Shown here: positions 17,067-26,520 of the stretch, in pieces
How the letters are laid out: every line of letters begins with the position of its first letter
Numbering within the stretch: position 1 is the first letter of the stretch
Assembly (NCBI GenBank): GCA_965198045.1
Contig: CBDAOL010000006.1
Span: forward strand, 62,001 to 126,000
Reading direction: 5' to 3'
Source: CBDDEC01 sp965198045
GTDB taxonomy: Bacteria > Chloroflexota > Dehalococcoidia > UBA2979
Length of the DNA: 64,000 nucleotides
Program-made: the position numbers and the translations under genes
The notes under the pieces: model-generated
Seen by the model: the letters and a program-made list of their open reading frames with translations, nothing else
Told to the model about the DNA's origin: nothing
Databases searched by the model: none

Positions 17067-17126
17067 GACCGCGCTGCGGTCCACTGTCCTCGCTGGCGAA
17101 GCTCCGGGACTCGCGTCCCGCGGAGC
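17067..17126 (-). other. Two intra-operon hairpins between nuoI and nuoJ
   Basis: GACCGC/GCGGTC (17067-17081) and a larger hairpin whose GGGAC/GTCCC stem (17106-17119) is extended by GCTCC/GGAGC (17101-17126) with a two-base bulge. They lie in the only long gap of the nuo operon and have no T-tract. They may be RNA-processing or mRNA-stabilising elements that set subunit stoichiometry. Confidence 0.5.
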
Positions 17127-17141
17127 ATCGCCCGACTGGCG

Positions 17142-17612
<471 letters not shown>

Positions 17613-17658
17613 GGCCGGTCCCCCCGCTCGAGGTCAGTCGTGGCGCTGCTCATCGTGG

Positions 17659-18834
17659 TCACGACCCTGCCTCGGCGCCCGTCGGCGCCGGGGCGCTGGC
17701 GGGGCGCGGTCGCGGGCGGCTGACGCTGCGGTCGATGATCAGGAAGAGGGCGGCGACGCCCAGGAAGCCGGGCGGCAGCAGGAACGCCTCGGTGGTGATG
17801 GTCACGTTGCCGATGTCGATCGTCCACTCGTAGACGAGGAACAGCCCGTTGACGAGGATCTGAACGAACGTCAGCGGCAGCAGCACCTTCCAAGAGAAGC
17901 CCATCAGCTGATCGACGCGCAGCCGCGGCAGCGTGGAGCGGATCCAGAAGATGACGAAGATGAGCATCCCAGCCTTGGCGCCGACGAGGCTCAGCTGCCA
18001 CCAGATGCCGTACCACTCGTCGTTGAAGCGCTCACCGAGCGGCCAGGCCCAGCCGCCGAGGAAGACCGCCGAGGCGATCAGCGCCATGGTGAACAGCCCC
18101 GCGTATTCGGCCAGGAAGAACATCGACCAGCGGATGCCGGAGTACTCGACGAAGGGGCCGCCAACGACCTCGGACTCACCAACCGGGATGTCGAACGGTG
18201 AGCGATTGAGTTCGGCCAGGGCGGCAATGAAGAAGATGACGAACGCCAGCGGCTGCCAGACGATCAGCGGCACGGTGTCCTGGAACGCCACGATCGTCTG
18301 CAGGTTGAGCGTACCCACGACCATCGCTGCCGCGAGCAGCGAGAGGACCAGCGGCAGCTCGTACGAGACCGCCTGCGCCGCGGCGCGCATGCCGCCGAGC
18401 ATGGCGTAGCGGTTGTCGGAGCCCCAGCCGGCCATGACCCAGCCGACGATGTTGACCGAGGAGATGGCGACGAAGAAGAGCAGCCCGAGCTCCAGCGCCC
18501 GGATCTCCCAGTCGAGGACGAACGGGACGACGATGAAGCCCATGAAGATCGGGATGAAGACGACGTAGGGCGCCAGCTCGAACACGAACGGATCCGCGTT
18601 CTTCGGACGCAGGTCCTCCTTACCGACGAGCTTGAGCGCGTCGGCGACGGACTGCAGCAGACCGAAGGGGCCAGTGCGCGTCGGGCCGAGGCGCTGCTGG
18701 AAGCGGCCGATGATCTTGCGCTCGGCGTAGATCAGGCCCATCACCACCACGGTCATCAGGCCGACGATGATCAGCAGCCGCAGCGCCGACTCCGCCCAGA
18801 CGTTCATCTCGATGCCGAAGAAGTCGCCGTTCAT
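17659..18834 (-). CDS. nuoH: NADH-quinone oxidoreductase subunit H
   Basis: 391 residues, eight membrane helices, forming the quinone chamber together with NuoB and NuoD. Diagnostic motifs are AERKIIGRFQQRLGPTRTGP, LAELNRSPFDIPVGESEVVG and FWIRSTLPRLRVDQLM. The C-terminus has a Pro/Ala-rich tail. The start overlaps the nuoD stop by four bases. Confidence 0.97.
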   Translation of the reverse strand: MNGDFFGIEMNVWAESALRLLIIVGLMTVVVMGLIYAERKIIGRFQQRLGPTRTGPFGLLQSVADALKLVGKEDLRPKNADPFVFELAPYVVFIPIFMGFIVVPFVLDWEIRALELGLLFFVAISSVNIVGWVMAGWGSDNRYAMLGGMRAAAQAVSYELPLVLSLLAAAMVVGTLNLQTIVAFQDTVPLIVWQPLAFVIFFIAALAELNRSPFDIPVGESEVVGGPFVEYSGIRWSMFFLAEYAGLFTMALIASAVFLGGWAWPLGERFNDEWYGIWWQLSLVGAKAGMLIFVIFWIRSTLPRLRVDQLMGFSWKVLLPLTFVQILVNGLFLVYEWTIDIGNVTITTEAFLLPPGFLGVAALFLIIDRSVSRPRPRPASAPAPTGAEAGS

Positions 18835-19988
18835 CGATCGACCTCGCTCAGCACGATGTCGATGGAACCGAGGATGACGATGGCGTCGGCCAGGTACTGG
18901 TTGACGGTCATGTCCCGCAACGCCTGCAGGTTGGAGAGGCAGGCGCTCCGCACCTTGAGGCGATACGGACGGTTGCCGCCGTTCGAGACCAGGTAGATGC
19001 CGTACTCGCCACGCGGCGCCTCGGTGCGGCAGTAGACCTCACCCACGGGCGTGCGCAACATGCGCGGCATGCGCTCCGGCAGGAACGGGCCATCCTCGAG
19101 GCGCTCCAGGCACTGCTCGATGATGCGCAGCGACTGGTCCATCTCCTCGAGGCGGCACATGTAGCGGGCGAAGACGTCGCCGTCCTCCGCCGTGATCACA
19201 TCGAACTCGACCTCGTCGTACTTGAGGTAGGGCTCGTCGCGCCGGATGTCGAGCGGAACGCCCGAGGCGCGCAGCGAGGGGCCGCTCATGCCCCAGTCGA
19301 TGGCGTCCTCCGGGCCGATCACGCCGACGCCGCGGGTGCGCGCCAGGAAGATCTCGTTCTGCGTCAGCAGGCCGTCGATGTCCTTGATTCCCTGCCGCGT
19401 CGAGGCCATGACCTCGCGCGTGCGCTCCACGAAGTTGTCGGGCACGTCCCAGGCGAGACCGCCCGGGCGGAAGTAGGCGTACATCATGCGGTCGCCGGTG
19501 ACCTCCTCGAAGAGGTCGATCAGCACTTCGCGCTCGCGCCAGCCGTAGATGAACGGCGTGCCCAGGATGCCGGTATCGACGCCAAAGGCGCCCATGAACA
19601 TGAAGTGCGAGCAGAGCCGGTTGAGCTCGCAGAGGATCATGCGGATCCAGGTGGCGCGGTCCGGCACCTCGATCTCCGACAGCTCCTCGACGGCGAGGAC
19701 GAAGGAGAGCTCGGCGTTGAACGCGGCGAGGTACTCCGTGCGATCCATGAAGCCGATGCCCTGGCGGTAGTCCATCGTCTCGCAGAGCTTCTCGGCGCCG
19801 CGGTGGAGGTAGCCGATGTGCGGCACGACATCGCGCACGACCTCGCCGTCGATGGTCATCACCATGCGGAACACGCCGTGCGTCGAGGGGTGTTGCGGCC
19901 CGACGTTGAGGAGCAGGTCCTGCGTCTCGAAGCCGCTGTCGGCGCTGTCGACGTGGATCGACTCCTCGGGGAGCGGAGTCGTCGCCAT
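18831..19988 (-). CDS. nuoD: NADH-quinone oxidoreductase subunit D (49 kDa)
   Basis: 385 residues, peripheral arm subunit descended from the NiFe-hydrogenase large subunit; it forms the quinone-binding pocket. Motifs: NVGPQHPSTHGVFR, PHIGYLHRGAEKLCE, ELNRLCSHFMFMG, and TPVGEVYCRTEAPRGEYG. NuoC and NuoD are separate genes here. It starts directly after the nuoC stop (TAGATG). Confidence 0.97.
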   Translation of the reverse strand: MATTPLPEESIHVDSADSGFETQDLLLNVGPQHPSTHGVFRMVMTIDGEVVRDVVPHIGYLHRGAEKLCETMDYRQGIGFMDRTEYLAAFNAELSFVLAVEELSEIEVPDRATWIRMILCELNRLCSHFMFMGAFGVDTGILGTPFIYGWREREVLIDLFEEVTGDRMMYAYFRPGGLAWDVPDNFVERTREVMASTRQGIKDIDGLLTQNEIFLARTRGVGVIGPEDAIDWGMSGPSLRASGVPLDIRRDEPYLKYDEVEFDVITAEDGDVFARYMCRLEEMDQSLRIIEQCLERLEDGPFLPERMPRMLRTPVGEVYCRTEAPRGEYGIYLVSNGGNRPYRLKVRSACLSNLQALRDMTVNQYLADAIVILGSIDIVLSEVDR

Positions 19989-20540
19989 CTACGCGTCCTC
20001 CGCCGGGTAGCCCATGCCCTCGCCCTGCAGCACCTCGATCTCGGCAAGCGGGTGCGACTTGCGCAGCGGGAACGTGTCGGTCATGCCCTCGGGCATGAGC
20101 AGCGTCCGCGGGTCCGGGTGGCCGACAAAGCGCACGCCGAACATCTCCGCGGTCTCGCGCTCGAGCCAGTTGGCGGCGCGCCAGACGGTCGTCGCTGTGT
20201 CGACGACCAGCGCGTCGTTCGGCAGCCGTGTCTTCACCGTGAGGTTGTGCTTCTGGCCGATCGAGTAGATGTGATAGACGACTTCGATGCCATCCTCCTC
20301 GAGATCGACCGCGGTCAGCGAGCGCAGGTAGTTGAAGTCGAGCGCCTCGTCATGCTTGAGCGCGCTGAGGCCGCGCACGACCTCGGCCGGTGGCATGCGC
20401 ACGATCAGATCGGGCGCGCCGCCCTCCGGGGCGGCGCTGATGCCGGAGAGCGCGCGGTCGACCTCGGCCCAGATCGTGTCCTCGAAGGTGTCTGGGGCCT
20501 CCGCCTCGGCCGGAGCGTCGCCGTTCCCGTCGGTCGTCAT
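19989..20540 (-). CDS. nuoC: NADH-quinone oxidoreductase subunit C (30 kDa)
   Basis: 183 residues. The family signature is ANWLERETAEMFGVRFVGHP followed by DPRTLLMPEGM. It helps build the quinone-site region together with NuoD. An acidic N-terminal extension of ~30 residues precedes the domain. The ATG at 20540 overlaps the nuoB stop (ATGA), and longer in-frame readings upstream are shadows of nuoB. Confidence 0.95.
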   Translation of the reverse strand: MTTDGNGDAPAEAEAPDTFEDTIWAEVDRALSGISAAPEGGAPDLIVRMPPAEVVRGLSALKHDEALDFNYLRSLTAVDLEEDGIEVVYHIYSIGQKHNLTVKTRLPNDALVVDTATTVWRAANWLERETAEMFGVRFVGHPDPRTLLMPEGMTDTFPLRKSHPLAEIEVLQGEGMGYPAEDA

Positions 20541-21175
20541 GCGCCCTGGGCCTCCCGCTCCTCCATGATCAGCTCCTGGAGGGCAATGAAGGAGTCGATC
20601 AACGCCTCCGGGCGCGGCGGACAACCGGGGACATAGACATCGACCGGCACGACCTTGTCGACGCCCTGCAACACGCGGTCGTAGCGGGTGTAGGGGCCGC
20701 CGTTGGTGGCGCAGGCGCCCATCGAGATGACCCACTTCGGGTTCGGCATCTGCTCGTAGAGCAGCTTGACCGCCGGCGCCATCTTCTTCGTCACGGTGCC
20801 GGCCACGATCATCACGTCCGACTGCCGAGGCGACGGCCACGGCACGATGCCGAAGCGGTCGAGGTCGTAATGCGCCATGTAGGTGGCGATCATCTCGATC
20901 GCGCAGCAGGCGAGGCCGAAGGTCATGGGCCAGAGGGATGACTTGCGCGCCGCGGCCAGCACGAGGTCGGCGGGGACCTGCATCACGCCGGGCAGGACCT
21001 GCTTGTAGAGCGCGGTCCCCGGGTGTGGCTCGATCGGCGCCAGGAGCGGCACCTCGAACGGGTGCTCGCCCGGGATGATGACGGGCAGCGGCGTCTCAGG
21101 GGCCGTGGCTGGTGTCGCCGGCGTGGATGTGTCGGGCGTAGTCGTCGTCGTGGTGCTGGTGTCGCTTACCGCCAC
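20537..21175 (-). CDS. nuoB: NADH-quinone oxidoreductase subunit B (N2 cluster)
   Basis: 212 residues carrying the terminal 4Fe-4S cluster N2. Ligand motifs are GLACCAIEMIA, SMGACATNGGPY and VYVPGCPPRPEAL, giving the tandem Cys-Cys and the two further Cys. An N-terminal extension of about 40 residues rich in Thr and Pro precedes the domain. I chose the GTG at 21175, which overlaps the nuoA end by 10 bases and has AAGGGAG at proper distance. An in-frame ATG at 21196 would add seven residues. Confidence 0.95.
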   Translation of the reverse strand: MAVSDTSTTTTTTPDTSTPATPATAPETPLPVIIPGEHPFEVPLLAPIEPHPGTALYKQVLPGVMQVPADLVLAAARKSSLWPMTFGLACCAIEMIATYMAHYDLDRFGIVPWPSPRQSDVMIVAGTVTKKMAPAVKLLYEQMPNPKWVISMGACATNGGPYTRYDRVLQGVDKVVPVDVYVPGCPPRPEALIDSFIALQELIMEEREAQGA

Positions 21176-21567
21176 TGCAGCGCTCCCTTCTTCCATGCGT
21201 AACCGAGGCCCAGGCCGAGGATGCCGATAAAGGCCACCATCGCCCAGTACGCCTGCGGCCCGACCCCGACGAACGAGAGCGCCCAGGGGAAGATGAAGAC
21301 CGCCTCCACATCGAAGATGACGAAGAGGATGGCGTAGAGGTAGAAACGCATCCCGATGTTGGTCGAGGCGCGGCGCAGTGGCAGCATGCCGCACTCGTAC
21401 GTCGTGCCCTTCTCACGCTCTTCGGAGAAGGGCGCGAGCAGGCGCGAGCCGATCAGTGCGGAAAGGACAAGGATGAAGCCAACGATCGTCGCGAGTAGGA
21501 CCGGGAGGTAGTCACTAAAGAGCTGATCGCTTGCGCCCACCAGGCGGTCTCCCGTTCGAGGCCGCAC
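21166..21567 (-). CDS. nuoA: NADH-quinone oxidoreductase subunit A
   Basis: 133 residues with three membrane helices. Typical motifs: YLPVLLATIVGFIL, the loop TTYECGMLPLRRAS with the conserved Cys, and FYLYAILFVIFDVEAVFIFP. First gene of the nuo operon. The start is uncertain: GTG at 21567 has GGAG upstream, while GTG at 21540 also has a plausible Shine-Dalgarno and would give a more typical N-terminus. Confidence 0.94.
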   Translation of the reverse strand: MRPRTGDRLVGASDQLFSDYLPVLLATIVGFILVLSALIGSRLLAPFSEEREKGTTYECGMLPLRRASTNIGMRFYLYAILFVIFDVEAVFIFPWALSFVGVGPQAYWAMVAFIGILGLGLGYAWKKGALQWR

Positions 21568-21651
21568 GCTACTCCAGGTGTGAGACCCGGGCCCGACCCG
21601 GTGATGCCCCAGATGCCGTGCGGTAGCGCCAGATCCTTCGTCGGCGGGCCG

Positions 21652-21680
21652 AGCGTATCCCCGGCCCTACCCAGTGTCAA
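21652..21680 (-). promoter_or_regulatory. Promoter of the nuo operon
   Basis: On the minus strand a perfect TTGACA (21680-21675) is followed after 17 bases by TACGCT (21657-21652). This housekeeping-type promoter lies about 80 bases before nuoA, leaving a short untranslated leader. Confidence 0.8.
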
Positions 21681-21756
21681 CGAATTGTGATCTATGGAAC
21701 AGATGCCTCGATCGGGCTTCGTTTCGCGCTTGTAATGCGGGCCGGACGGGCCCTCG

Positions 21757-22671
21757 TCAGGCCGAGCTGGCGTCGGCCGGCGGCCGGGTGCCGCGGGCGA
21801 TCAACCAACCACCGATGACAGCGATCGAGAGCATGATCAGCATGATCCCCGCCATCAGGCCCCACCACCCGACGGCTACCGCCGCGACGACGGCAAGAAC
21901 GACGCCGCCGAGGGCAGCGAGGCCGATCGGGCGAGGCAGTATCGAACGCTGCGCAATGAGCGCGCCGAAGACGATAAAGCTGAGTGCGAACAGCGCCAGG
22001 GCGAGGATCGAGAGCGCTTCGAGGGCCGCAGCGGCGTCGCGGGCAGCGAACCAGACGCCATCGCGCAGCACACCCTGCGCGCGCCAGATGGTCGCGTGGG
22101 CGGTGAGCTGCACGCCGTAGATCACGGCCGCAAACATCGCGATCGAAGATGCCACGAGTGCTCCGGCGCCAACGAGCGCCAGGCGACCGACGTGCGGACG
22201 GAACGTGAGGTACAGGAGGAGGGAGGCCGGTAGCACAGCAATCGCGAAGGCTGCGTGCAGGATCAGACGCCAGGTGAAGCTGGTCAGCCCGCGAGTGAAG
22301 GCCGCGAAGTCGTAGGTGAAGTACGGCTCATCGCCACTCAGTCCAGGACCGAGCATCGCGCCGCCGATCATGAGCAACAGCAGCATGAGGATGGCAACAC
22401 CCGTGGTCCGTTCGATCACAAACGTCGATTGCATGTCGATCCCTCCCGTTCGCAGCCGCCAGGCGATATCGCCCGGTGCGCCGCGCAGTAGCCGGCTCGT
22501 GATGTCGCGTGCCAGCGAGGTCGTGCCCTGCCCGTCGGCGGTCGCATCCGCCTCGTGCTCCCACAGGTCCGAGGCGATCAGGTCGCGTCGGCTGTCGCGC
22601 GGCGCTTCGTGTGCGCCAGCGGTGTAGAGCCGCGTCCAGGCGCGCGCCGTCCCCATCGAGAACCGCAACAT
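21757..22671 (-). CDS. Multi-spanning membrane protein of a PadR operon
   Basis: 304 residues. The N-terminal cytosolic part begins MLRFSMGTARAWTRLYTAG and continues with DLIASDLWEHEAD, a layout I associate with membrane proteins encoded next to PadR regulators. Six or seven hydrophobic helices follow. Substrate and role are unknown. The start lies inside the 3' part of the PadR gene (94-base overlap in another frame), so the two genes form one coupled operon under PadR control. Confidence 0.75.
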   Translation of the reverse strand: MLRFSMGTARAWTRLYTAGAHEAPRDSRRDLIASDLWEHEADATADGQGTTSLARDITSRLLRGAPGDIAWRLRTGGIDMQSTFVIERTTGVAILMLLLLMIGGAMLGPGLSGDEPYFTYDFAAFTRGLTSFTWRLILHAAFAIAVLPASLLLYLTFRPHVGRLALVGAGALVASSIAMFAAVIYGVQLTAHATIWRAQGVLRDGVWFAARDAAAALEALSILALALFALSFIVFGALIAQRSILPRPIGLAALGGVVLAVVAAVAVGWWGLMAGIMLIMLSIAVIGGWLIARGTRPPADASSA

Positions 22672-23036
22672 CGCTGCACTGATGGCTCGACCGTCCCGGC
22701 GCGCAGCGGCGCGACCACGGCCGCGTCGGCCTCCGCCGCGGCGCATGCACGCTCGCCCAGGGCAGTGACGCGGTAGAGCCGGCGTCGCGGGCGGCCCTCG
22801 TCCGCGGCGAGCTGGGGGTCCTCCCAGCGGCTCTCGACGAGCCCGCCCTCATCGAGCCGGTCGAGCGCGCGGTAGAGCGTGCCGTGGCCGGTGAGGCGCT
22901 TGGCGCCCTCGCGGTCGCGCATCAGCTTGGCGATGGCGTAGCCGTGAAACTCGGCCTCACCCGCCGAGGCGAGTTCGATCGCCGCCAGCAACAGCGAGCG
23001 CTCGATCGGGATCAGCGTGCCGGGCTTTCGTCTCAT
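22578..23036 (-). CDS. PadR-family transcriptional regulator
   Basis: 152 residues. The PadR winged helix is clear: LLLAAIELASAGEAEFHGYA, then GTLYRALDRLDEGGLVESRW and RPRRRLYRVTALGE. PadR proteins are ligand-responsive repressors that usually control an adjacent membrane gene. The C-terminal ~35 residues are Arg-rich and overlap the next gene, so part of them may be of little function. The ATG at 23036 lies seven bases after a perfect -10 box, so the message is probably leaderless. The promoter spacer contains a palindrome that suggests autoregulation. Confidence 0.85.
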   Translation of the reverse strand: MRRKPGTLIPIERSLLLAAIELASAGEAEFHGYAIAKLMRDREGAKRLTGHGTLYRALDRLDEGGLVESRWEDPQLAADEGRPRRRLYRVTALGERACAAAEADAAVVAPLRAGTVEPSVQRCCGSRWGRRAPGRGSTPLAHTKRRATADAT

Positions 23037-23043
23037 GTCAGAC

Positions 23044-23072
23044 GTTATAAGCAGATATCTGCGTGTTGTCAA
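23044..23072 (-). promoter_or_regulatory. PadR promoter with an operator palindrome in the spacer
   Basis: TTGACA (23072-23067), 17 bases, TATAAC (23049-23044) on the minus strand. The spacer holds the 12-base perfect palindrome GCAGATATCTGC (23051-23062), well placed for a repressor that blocks RNA polymerase. The -10 box is seven bases from the ATG. Confidence 0.75.
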
Positions 23073-23127
23073 ACAAGGTCCGGCGAAAGGACCGCGATCG
23101 CACCGAACGAGCCCGCAGTGGCGGCCT

Positions 23128-23253
23128 CTAGCCCAACTCTGCGAGGCTCGCCCGCCGCCCTTCGAGGCGCGTCCGGGCCGTCGCGAGATTGTCGCGTTCG
23201 CGCTGCACGGCGTCGGCCGGGGCGCGGGAGGTGAACTGGTCGTTGGCGAGTTC
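23128..23253 (-). pseudogene. Remnant of a valS 3' end (diverged duplicate)
   Basis: Translated from 23253 to the TAG at 23130, this reads ELANDQFTSRAPADAVQRER and on to RASLAELG, nearly the same as the last 41 residues of the intact valS (23772-23898). Nothing of the body of the gene is present. The two tails are direct repeats about 640 bases apart and flank a broken SnoaL-like gene. Confidence 0.8.
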
Positions 23254-23350
23254 GCCCGGTCATCGATCTGGATGAGGCGTCGCATCTGTCGCTGGTCTAT
23301 CGTTCTCGACGAGTTGCGGGCGACTGGACTAACGAGGGGATCGGCGAGGG

Positions 23351-23765
23351 ATGGCGACCGACGTGAACCAGACGATGGTTCGGCGGTTTATCGAAGAGGT
23401 CTACAATCAGGGCAACTTCGATTTCGTGGACGAGGTGACCGGACCGGACTGGGTGCGGCATGGTGTCGGCGGTACGGTTCCCGACAGCTCGGCGATTTAG
23501 GACCGTGCCCGCGAACTCCGTGATGGGTTCCCCGACTTCCACATCGAGATCGAGGACATGCTGACGGACGGGGACAAGGTGGTGGTCCGTCAGACACACA
23601 CCGGCACGCATCGCGGCGCTTTCGCCGGGATCGAGCCGAGGGCGCCGCATTGAAACGAGCGAGATCAGCATCCTCCGCGTGCGCGACGGGAAGATCCGCG
23701 AGGTGTGGGTCAATGTCGACCAGCTCACGATGCTCAGGCAGATCGGCGCTCTCCCTGAGGCGTAG
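23351..23765 (+). pseudogene. SnoaL-like/ester cyclase family gene, disrupted
   Basis: From the ATG at 23351 the frame gives MATDVNQTMVRRFIEEVYNQ, then a TAG at 23498-23500, and continues in frame as DRARELRDGFPDFHIEIEDM up to GAFAGIEP. Near 23640 the frame shifts and then reads IETSEISILRVRDGKIREVW to a TAG at 23765. Together these form one NTF2-like SnoaL domain of about 138 residues, interrupted by a nonsense codon and a frameshift. The gene sits between two copies of the valS tail, which suggests it arrived by insertion and then decayed. Confidence 0.8.
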
Positions 23766-23771
23766 CGCCGC

Positions 23772-26480
23772 CTAACCCAACTCGGCCAGGCTCGCCCGCA
23801 GCCCCACGAGGCGCGTCTGGGCCGTGGCGAGATTGTCGCGTTCGCGCTGCACGACGTCGGCGGGGGCGCGCGAGGTGAACTGGTCGTTGGCGAGCTTGCG
23901 CTCGCCGCCGCCGACGTGGCTTTCTGCCTCGTCGATCTGCTTTTCGAGGCGCGCGCGCTCGGCGTCCAGGTCGAACAGACCGGCCATCGGCAGCGCCACC
24001 TGCCCGATTGCGAGCACCGAGGTGACGGCGCCGTCGCTCGGCGCCTGCTCGGCGGCTGAGACGATGTGGAGCGGACGCGCTCGCGCCAGCACCTCCAGCG
24101 CCGGCTGCAGCGCGGTCGCCGTGTCCTGGGCGCCGGCGGCGACGATGTACGCCTCGACCCAGCGGCCGGCATCGACGTGCTTCTCGGCGCGGATGTTGCG
24201 GATGGCACGCACGAAGTCCTGCATCGCATCCAATGAGCGCTCCGCCTCCTCGTCGCGGTAGCCGGCCGACGCGCGGGGGTAAGGCGCGACGATCAGCGCC
24301 TCTGCGGGCGCGCCGTCGAGGCCGGGGTCGGGCCGCACGGCGTTCAGCCGCTGCCAGATCTCCTCGCTCACGAATGGCATCAGCGGGTGCAGCAGACGCA
24401 GCACGCGGTCGAGCACGTGCATCAGCACTGGCAGCGGCGTGCGGTCCCCCTCGCGGATGCGCACCTTCGCCAGCTCGATGTACCAGTCGGCGAACTCGTC
24501 CCAGAAGAAGTCACGCGTGAGCCGCAGCGTTTCCGCGAGGTCGTACCGTTCGAGGAGCCGGTTGGCGTTCTCCACGATGTCCTCGGCACGGGAGAGGATC
24601 CAGCGGTCTTCGATGGCCAGTCGCTCGTCGCCGGGCGGCGGCAGCGCCAGGTCATCGCCATCCTCGACGAGGGTGAGCGCGAAGCGTGAGGCGTTCCAGA
24701 GCTTGTTCGCGAAGTTGCGTCCAGCCTCGAGCCGGTCGTCTGTCAGCCGCTGGTCGTTGCCGGGCGAGGTGCCGGAGATCAGCGCGTAGCGCAGCGCGTC
24801 CGCGCCGTACTGGTCGACCGCCTCGAGCGGGTCGGCAACGTTCCCCTTCGACTTCGACATTTTCTGGCCGTCCGAGGCCCGCACGAGGCCGTGGATGTAG
24901 ACGGTTTCGAACGGGACCTCCCCGTCCATGTTGTAGAGGCCCATCATGATCATGCGGGCCACCCAGAAGAAGATGATGTCGTAGCCGGTCTCCATCACCT
25001 GCGTGGGGTGGAAGCGCGCCAGATCCGCCGTCTCGCGCGGCCAGCCGAGCGTCGAATGCGGCCACAGGGCCGACGAGAACCAGGTGTCCAGCGTGTCCTC
25101 GTCCTGCTGCAGCGAACCACCGCCGCAGTGCTCACACGTCGAGGGATCGTCGATCGCGACGGTCAGCTCCTCGCAGTCATCGCAGTACCAGACGGGGATG
25201 CGGTGGCCCCACCAGATCTGCCGCGAGATGCACCAGTCGCGGATGTTCTCCATCCAGTGCAGGTACGTGCGATCGAACCGGTCGGGCACGAACTTGATGC
25301 GGCCGCTGCGAACGGCCTCGATCGCCGGGTCGGCTAGCGCTTGGATGCGCACCCACCACTGCTCCGAGATCAGCGGCTCGACAATGGTGCCCGAGCGCTG
25401 GCAGTGGCCGACCGGGTGCGTGTGCGGGTCGACATGGTCGATCAGACCGCGCGCGTCGAGGTCCTCCACGATCCGATCGCGCGCCACGAAGCGGTCGAGG
25501 CCCTCGTACGGCTCGGCGAACTCGTTGAGCGTGCCGTCGAGGTTGAGGATGTTGATGATCTCGAGGTCGTGCCGCTCGCCGATCTCGAAGTCGACCTGGT
25601 CGTGACCCGGCGTCACCTTGAGCGCGCCCGAGCCGGCCTCGATATCCACCGCCTCGTCGGTGATGATCGGGATCGGGCGGTTGTTGGTCGGCACGGCGAC
25701 GCGCTTCCCGACGAGATCGCGGTAGCGGTCGTCTTCCGGGTTCACGGCCAACGCGGTGTCGGCTGGGATCGTCTCCGGCCTCGTGGTGGCGATCGTGACG
25801 AACTCGCCCGTCTCCTCGCCGTCGTCGTCCAGGACCGGGTACTTCACGTGCCAGAACGACCCGGGCTCGTCCTCGTACTCCACCTCGAGGTCGGAGATGG
25901 CGGACTCGCAGTCGATGCACCAGTTGATCAGCCGCTCGCCGCGGAAGATGAGGCCGTCGTCGTAGAGGTGCTTGAACGTCGTGCGGACCGACAGCTCGCG
26001 GTCCTCGTCCATCGTGAACGCCTCGCGGTCCCAGTCCGCGGAGGCGCCCAGCCGCCGGTGCTGCTCCGCGATGCGCGAGCGCGACTTGCGGACGAAGGCC
26101 CACACGCGCTCCAGGAACTCGTCGCGCCCGAGGTCATGGCGGGTCAGCCCCTCGAGCGCCAGGTCGCGCTCGATCAGCGCGTTCACCGCGATGGCGGCAT
26201 GGTCGACGCCCGGCATCCAGAGCGTGTCGTCGCCGCGCATGCGGTGCCAGCGAATCAGCGCGTCCTCGATCGAGACCGTCAGGGCATGGCCGACGTGGAG
26301 CTCACCGGTCAGGTTCGGCGGCGGCATGATGATCGCGAACGGGTCCGCGTTAGGCGGCGCCTCCTCGGCGGGCTTGAAGAAGCCGTTCGTCTCCCACCAC
26401 GCGTAGAGCGCCTGCTCGACCGCGTGGGGGTCGTAGGCCGTCGCCATCTCGCCGGGGGCGGTGTCGCGAGTGTTCGTCAT
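23772..26480 (-). CDS. valS: Valyl-tRNA synthetase
   Basis: 902 residues, a full-length class I synthetase. It charges tRNA-Val and edits Thr-tRNA-Val. PPNLTGELHVGHAL contains the HIGH element, the editing domain spans about 190-370, and KMSKSKGNVADPLE contains KMSKS (about residue 540). A helical anticodon-binding domain follows, and the C-terminal coiled-coil arm ends ADVVQRERDNLATAQTRL. The ATG at 26480 is preceded by CGAGG. Expression is probably controlled by the leader peptide and attenuator just upstream. The gene's last 41 codons are duplicated at 23128-23253. Confidence 0.97.
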   Translation of the reverse strand: MTNTRDTAPGEMATAYDPHAVEQALYAWWETNGFFKPAEEAPPNADPFAIIMPPPNLTGELHVGHALTVSIEDALIRWHRMRGDDTLWMPGVDHAAIAVNALIERDLALEGLTRHDLGRDEFLERVWAFVRKSRSRIAEQHRRLGASADWDREAFTMDEDRELSVRTTFKHLYDDGLIFRGERLINWCIDCESAISDLEVEYEDEPGSFWHVKYPVLDDDGEETGEFVTIATTRPETIPADTALAVNPEDDRYRDLVGKRVAVPTNNRPIPIITDEAVDIEAGSGALKVTPGHDQVDFEIGERHDLEIINILNLDGTLNEFAEPYEGLDRFVARDRIVEDLDARGLIDHVDPHTHPVGHCQRSGTIVEPLISEQWWVRIQALADPAIEAVRSGRIKFVPDRFDRTYLHWMENIRDWCISRQIWWGHRIPVWYCDDCEELTVAIDDPSTCEHCGGGSLQQDEDTLDTWFSSALWPHSTLGWPRETADLARFHPTQVMETGYDIIFFWVARMIMMGLYNMDGEVPFETVYIHGLVRASDGQKMSKSKGNVADPLEAVDQYGADALRYALISGTSPGNDQRLTDDRLEAGRNFANKLWNASRFALTLVEDGDDLALPPPGDERLAIEDRWILSRAEDIVENANRLLERYDLAETLRLTRDFFWDEFADWYIELAKVRIREGDRTPLPVLMHVLDRVLRLLHPLMPFVSEEIWQRLNAVRPDPGLDGAPAEALIVAPYPRASAGYRDEEAERSLDAMQDFVRAIRNIRAEKHVDAGRWVEAYIVAAGAQDTATALQPALEVLARARPLHIVSAAEQAPSDGAVTSVLAIGQVALPMAGLFDLDAERARLEKQIDEAESHVGGGERKLANDQFTSRAPADVVQRERDNLATAQTRLVGLRASLAELG

Positions 26481-26520
26481 CGGGGCCTCGATCGTAGTGT
26501 CGGTGTCGTCGTTTGGATCG

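Noticed and set aside
23498..23500. Pyrrolysine reading of the in-frame TAG in the SnoaL-like gene
   Set aside because: The TAG is not at a catalytic site, and the gene also has a frameshift, so decay is the simpler view.
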